This document shows, piece after piece, positions 33,004 through 36,335 of a stretch of 36,335 bases of DNA (within the stretch, counting starts at the first letter, position 1; every line of letters begins with the position of its first letter). This stretch comes from Vicinamibacteria bacterium (GTDB lineage Bacteria > Acidobacteriota > Vicinamibacteria > Fen-336). Location of the stretch: positions 1-36,335 of the forward strand of contig JAICEW010000019.1 in the NCBI GenBank assembly GCA_025923995.1, written 5' to 3'. Both the position numbers and the translations under genes were made by a program. The notes under the pieces were generated by a model. That model was given only the letters and a program-made list of their open reading frames with translations, searched no databases and was not told the DNA's origin.

Positions 33004-34316
33004 GTGGCCACCTTCCGAGGCGCGGTCGCGCGCAGGACGAGCACGAGCGAGAGGGCGCCGGTCACGGCGGCGGCCGCCACGTTGCCCTGCGCGACGCCCT
33101 CGAGGGGGGCGTGGCCGTGCGAGAGCCACCAGGGGAAGGTCCAGCGCGCCACGAGCGCCACCCCGACGCAGGCGGCCATGCTGGTCCAGGCCTTGAGGCT
33201 GCCGAGGACTTGCGACGCGGGCGAGACGCTCCACAGCAGCCCCGCCAGCAGCGACCAGCGCACCGCCGGGATGGAGGCCTCGTAGCGGGGGAAGAAGTGG
33301 GCGATCAGCGGCGGCGCGGCCAGCCAGCCGGCGACGGCCAGCGGCAGGCCGGCCGCCAGCGAGACGGCGGCGCCCCCCAGGGCCGTGCGGCGCATCTCCT
33401 GCGGCGCACGTCCCTGCCCCAGCGCGTAGCTCATGCGCGGGTACACGTAGGTGGCGACCGCGCCAGGGACGATGGCCATGGCCGCGACGACCGCCACCGC
33501 CGGCGCGTAGTACCCCACGGCTTCGACACCGGCCCGGCGCAGCAGGATCACGCGGTCGAAGCCCGCGGCCAGCGTCTGCAGGTACCCGAAGGCGAACAGC
33601 GGCAGGCCGATCCCGACCAGCTCGCGGGCCAGCCGGCCCTCGAAGCGCGAGGGCACCACCAGCGGACGCCAGGCGTGGGCCAGGAGGGTCACGATCACGC
33701 TCTGCACCGCGGTGTGCACGCACAGGCCCGCGAAGCCGAAGAGGGAGACGCTCGCGGGCAGCAGGACCATCAGGACCGCCTGCACCCAGTGCACGCGCGC
33801 GAGCCGGTCGAAGTCGGCGTCGGAGCGGAACGTGGCCTGCAGGTAGGTGAGGTAGAAGGTCGAGGTGGCCACGACCGCCATCGAGGAGAGCGCCAGCCTC
33901 CAGGTCCCGCCCGCGTTCCAGCGGGCGGCGAGCAGGATGGCGAAGGTGAGCGCCACCAGCGCGCCGCCGACCAGGCTCGCCGTCTGTGACGTGGACGCGA
34001 TGCGCTCCGCGCGAGACCGGTCGCCGCGGCCCAGCGCGAACGGCAGCTCGCGGCCCATGCCGTTCACCAGGCCCAGGCGGAAGACGGTCAGGTAGTTCGC
34101 GAGCAGCAGCAGCGTGTGCCAGACCCCCATCGACCAGGGGTCCACCCAGCGGAACGCGAGCCCGTTGCCGGCGAGCGAGGCGACGTTGACGGCGACGACG
34201 GACGCGGTGAACGTCACGAAGGTGCGCCGCTCGGCCAAGCGACCGCCCTGGGTGGGCGGCAGGCGCGCCGTGTCCCAGGCGCGGCCGGTGACGGCCGCCG
34301 GACGCGCGAGGCTCAC
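33000..34316 (-). CDS. Wzx-like polysaccharide repeat-unit flippase
   Basis: A 438-aa membrane protein with about 12 helices after a short hydrophilic N-terminus (about 28 residues). Early helices include FTASVVAVNVASLAGNGLAF. The middle has FGYLQTLAAGFDRVILLRRAGVEAVGYYA, typical of polysaccharide biosynthesis (Wzx/RfbX) proteins, where a helix bearing D-R and a GYYA turn recurs. It is expected to flip the undecaprenyl-linked repeat to the periplasm. It lies in the polysaccharide operon, unlike the second flippase at 564-2039. The start is GTG 34316, overlapping the upstream acyltransferase stop (GTGA). The open frame further upstream is out-of-frame coding sequence. Confidence 0.86.
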   Translation of the reverse strand: MSLARPAAVTGRAWDTARLPPTQGGRLAERRTFVTFTASVVAVNVASLAGNGLAFRWVDPWSMGVWHTLLLLANYLTVFRLGLVNGMGRELPFALGRGDRSRAERIASTSQTASLVGGALVALTFAILLAARWNAGGTWRLALSSMAVVATSTFYLTYLQATFRSDADFDRLARVHWVQAVLMVLLPASVSLFGFAGLCVHTAVQSVIVTLLAHAWRPLVVPSRFEGRLARELVGIGLPLFAFGYLQTLAAGFDRVILLRRAGVEAVGYYAPAVAVVAAMAIVPGAVATYVYPRMSYALGQGRAPQEMRRTALGGAAVSLAAGLPLAVAGWLAAPPLIAHFFPRYEASIPAVRWSLLAGLLWSVSPASQVLGSLKAWTSMAACVGVALVARWTFPWWLSHGHAPLEGVAQGNVAAAAVTGALSLVLVLRATAPRKVAT

Positions 34317-34936
34317 CGCTCCTCGCCCCAGAAGCGCCGCGTGAGCTGGCGGCGCAGCTCCACCCGGTCCGAGGAGAGGCCGGAGATCATGTGGGTGCGA
34401 TAGCTCTCGACGTACTGCTCGACGGTGCTCACCACGCGCGCCGGCGTGCCGCAGGCCACGGTGCCGGGCGGGATGCTGCGCGTGACCAGGCTGCCCGCCC
34501 CCACGATGCTGTCGGGCCCGATCGTCACGCCGGGCATCAGGATCGCGCGCAGGCCGACCACGCTGTTGTCCCGTACGCGGATGGGCGCGAAGCAGTTCCC
34601 GTACGGCGACCCGCCGGGGATGCGGTCGCGGATGACGCGGCTGGCCCCGTCGTGCGTGACGAAGACGACGCCGGCCGCGATGCTCACCCGCGAGCCGATC
34701 TCGATCAGCCAGGGCTCGCTCCCGAAATCCCCGACGCGGCAGAGGATCGCGGTCTGCTCGCCGATGCGCGCGCCCAGCCGACGCAGGTAGGCGACCTTGT
34801 TGCCGCGGCAGACCACCCATCGCTCCAGCAGGCGCCGGACCCTCCGCGGCAGCGCGGCCAGCACGCCACGGCGGTCGGTCGCCCACGCGGGGGGAACGAC
34901 GTGTGCGCTCGCGGGCGGGGCCGCGGCCTCGCTCAC
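34313..34936 (-). CDS. Hexapeptide-repeat acyltransferase (NodL/WcaF-like)
   Basis: A 207-aa left-handed beta-helix protein. After an Arg-rich N-terminal helix region it shows IGEQTAILCRVGDFG, IEIGSRVSIAAGVVFVTHDG (the His in THDG matches the catalytic His of the maltose/galactoside acetyltransferase group), IRVRDNSVVGLRAILMPGVTIG and PDSIVGAGSLVTRSIP, ending CGTPARVV. The C-terminal 40 residues are helical. It likely acetylates a sugar of the repeat unit. It is one of two stand-alone hexapeptide enzymes here, in addition to the PglD-like domain, so the polymer may be multiply acylated. The start is GTG 34936, overlapping the upstream stop (GTGA). Confidence 0.87.
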   Translation of the reverse strand: MSEAAAPPASAHVVPPAWATDRRGVLAALPRRVRRLLERWVVCRGNKVAYLRRLGARIGEQTAILCRVGDFGSEPWLIEIGSRVSIAAGVVFVTHDGASRVIRDRIPGGSPYGNCFAPIRVRDNSVVGLRAILMPGVTIGPDSIVGAGSLVTRSIPPGTVACGTPARVVSTVEQYVESYRTHMISGLSSDRVELRRQLTRRFWGEER

Positions 34937-36335
34937 GCCACCCCCCGCGCCTCGGACCGGGCCGGCGTCTCCGGCGACGCGTCGCCGGCCACGATCCGGT
35001 AGAACAGCTCGGCGTCGCGCGGGCTCCCCGGCCCGGACAGGAACAGGTCGCGCGCGCGGTACGTGGGGCTGAAGGCGAAGAACGAGAAGTCGCGGAACAC
35101 GAGGCTCAGGTACGCGCGGGCGCGGGCCTGCGTCTCGGGCGCGACCACCGGCGTGGAGCGGGCCAGCCGCTCCAGCGCCTCGAAGTAGCCGTCGAAGGTC
35201 TGGGGCTCCTCGACCAGCCCCAGCTCGTGGTACTTCGGGCGGGCCGCGGCCAGGACGGGCACGCCGCGCGCCGCCATGTCCGCGCCGATCGAGCTGATCC
35301 AGACCAGCCCGCCCGAGAGCCCGGGCATGAGGGAGTAGCTGCTCGCGTCCTCGTCCCCGCCCACCACGAACACGTTCGGCGCGCCCTGCGCCAGCTCGCG
35401 CGCCACCTCGCCCATGCGCACCACCACCTTGTGGCGGATGAACGCCTCGTCCGGGTGGGCGCGCACGATCAGGTTCCAGCCCGGCCGCGCGCGGAAGCGC
35501 TCGATGGTGTGACGCATCCAGTCCCGCTGGCTGCGGAAGACGGACGGCCGCCGCAGCATCGAGCTGTCGCCCACCACGTTGGTGGCCATCAGGAAGCGCG
35601 GGCCCGGCCGCTCGACGAAGGCGCGCAGCGCGGGAGGCAACGGCGCGAGCGTGCTGGACCGCTGGGCCCGGTGCAGCTCGTCCGGTCCCGACGAGTCCGG
35701 GGCCGCGCCCTCCTGGAAGCGCAGCAGGCGCGACGCGCCGTGCTCGCGGTCCGTGTCCCACGGGCCCAGCGCGCGCAGCCAGCTCGACAGGTTGTACTCG
35801 AGCGCGGGGGCGTTGAGGTTGCAGATCATGTGTCCCGGACGCCAGGCCCACCCCTCGACCGTGAGCACCTCCACGTCGAGACCCCGCGCGGCCTCGCAGA
35901 TGGCGGGACTCGACCCGATGAGCCCGCTGTAGCAGACGACGCGCGCGACCGGGTTCTCGCCCAGGATGCGCGTGAACGCGGCGGCGGTGTCGGCCAGCAT
36001 CCGCTCCGCGCGCGACACGGCGCGCCGGTAGCTCGGCTCCAGCGGCCCCTCCTCGTTCTCCTCCACGTGCAGGTCGTAGGCGGCCACGGTCGGCGCGAAG
36101 GAGCGCGCGAACTCGCGAAAGGGGGCCGACTCCGCGGAGGTGGGGCGCCAGTCGTCGAGGTCCACCAGCCGCAGGTCCGCAATGTCCTCGACGCCCGCCC
36201 AGAAGCCGAGCTGGTCCACGCCCGAGACGCGGGTCAGGGGGTAAAGCCGGCGGATCTCGGACGACGAGTAGACGAGCGTCGTGGCCACGCCCAGGCGTCG
36301 GAGATGGCAGGTGGCGTAGACCGCCCACTCGATCC
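34933..36335 (-). CDS. Capsule-polysaccharide-biosynthesis-like GT-B protein, 5'-truncated by window edge
   Basis: About 466 residues are visible. A GTG at 36288 could be a start, but the frame stays open to the right edge and the extra codons read as good protein (IEWAVYATCHLRRLG) leading into the strand VATTLVYSS. I therefore treat the N-terminus as lying outside the window. The C-terminal half has NLIVRAHPDEAFI, VFVVGGDEDASSYSLM and WISSIGADMAARGVPVLAAA. This pattern is typical of capsule-synthesis-type GT-B proteins and relatives that move sugars or polyol phosphates. It is the most upstream gene of the polysaccharide operon visible here, and its TGA overlaps the next GTG. The donor is unknown, and annotation as a plain glycosyltransferase is equally possible. 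Confidence 0.72.
   Translation of the reverse strand, partial: IEWAVYATCHLRRLGVATTLVYSSSEIRRLYPLTRVSGVDQLGFWAGVEDIADLRLVDLDDWRPTSAESAPFREFARSFAPTVAAYDLHVEENEEGPLEPSYRRAVSRAERMLADTAAAFTRILGENPVARVVCYSGLIGSSPAICEAARGLDVEVLTVEGWAWRPGHMICNLNAPALEYNLSSWLRALGPWDTDREHGASRLLRFQEGAAPDSSGPDELHRAQRSSTLAPLPPALRAFVERPGPRFLMATNVVGDSSMLRRPSVFRSQRDWMRHTIERFRARPGWNLIVRAHPDEAFIRHKVVVRMGEVARELAQGAPNVFVVGGDEDASSYSLMPGLSGGLVWISSIGADMAARGVPVLAAARPKYHELGLVEEPQTFDGYFEALERLARSTPVVAPETQARARAYLSLVFRDFSFFAFSPTYRARDLFLSGPGSPRDAELFYRIVAGDASPETPARSEARGVA

Noticed and set aside
36286-36288. GTG as the start of the capsule-type protein at the right edge
   Set aside because: The frame remains open to the edge and the upstream codons continue a plausible helix-strand pattern, so the gene is better read as truncated by the window.

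Overview
The window is very GC-rich, almost wholly protein-coding DNA from a Gram-negative (diderm) bacterium. The outer-membrane proteins (Omp85 barrel, polysaccharide exporter), frequent GTG starts, a cysteine-rich DxDC-type lipoprotein and B12-binding radical SAM enzymes suggest a myxobacterial, acidobacterial or similar high-GC uncultured lineage. I cannot fix the phylum from this sequence. I saw no tRNA, rRNA, CRISPR array, insertion sequence or integrase.

Layout. (1) 1-4957, minus strand: an operon read right to left with two tandem B12-binding radical SAM enzymes, a Wzx/MATE-type flippase, and a nucleotidyltransferase-fold protein cut by the left edge. The last two junctions are 4-nt stop/start overlaps. 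(2) 5220-6255: an unrecognised multi-pass membrane protein (+) meets a tiny cysteine-rich lipoprotein gene (-). (3) 6442-18344, plus strand: an envelope and housekeeping operon, ileS - lspA - lgt - rluD-like - ADP-ribose-type NUDIX hydrolase - a 2052-aa protein. That last protein joins a complete TamB-like chain (N-terminal inner-membrane anchor, DUF490 C-domain) to five POTRA-like repeats and an Omp85 barrel. (4) 18341-22670: a DUF2306-like membrane protein and a P-loop ATPase with a C-terminal helix-turn-helix (both -), then a divergent CreD-like membrane protein (+).

(5) 22677-36335, minus strand: one tightly coupled surface-polysaccharide operon. Read right to left it encodes a capsule-type GT-B protein (cut by the right edge), a hexapeptide acyltransferase, a flippase, a second hexapeptide acyltransferase, an O-antigen ligase/polymerase-like protein and a GT4 glycosyltransferase. 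It continues with a double-GT4 fusion, a PglC-type initiating phosphoglycosyltransferase, a PglD-PglE-type acetyltransferase-aminotransferase fusion, a beta-helix lipoprotein and an OPX exporter. Nine successive junctions overlap. The content fits a Wzy-type pathway. PglC would start the repeat on undecaprenyl phosphate, perhaps with a bacillosamine-like diacetamido sugar made partly by the PglD-PglE fusion. The GTs would extend it, the acyltransferases decorate it, the flippase and polymerase move and polymerise it, and the OPX protein export it. No 4,6-dehydratase (PglF) or Wzc-type co-polymerase lies inside the window.

The strongest candidate for something undescribed is the TamB-BamA-type fusion, which would place inner-membrane anchor, periplasmic bridge and outer-membrane barrel on one chain. 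Next are the PglD-PglE fusion, the double GT4 enzyme and the radical SAM/flippase/nucleotidyltransferase cluster.
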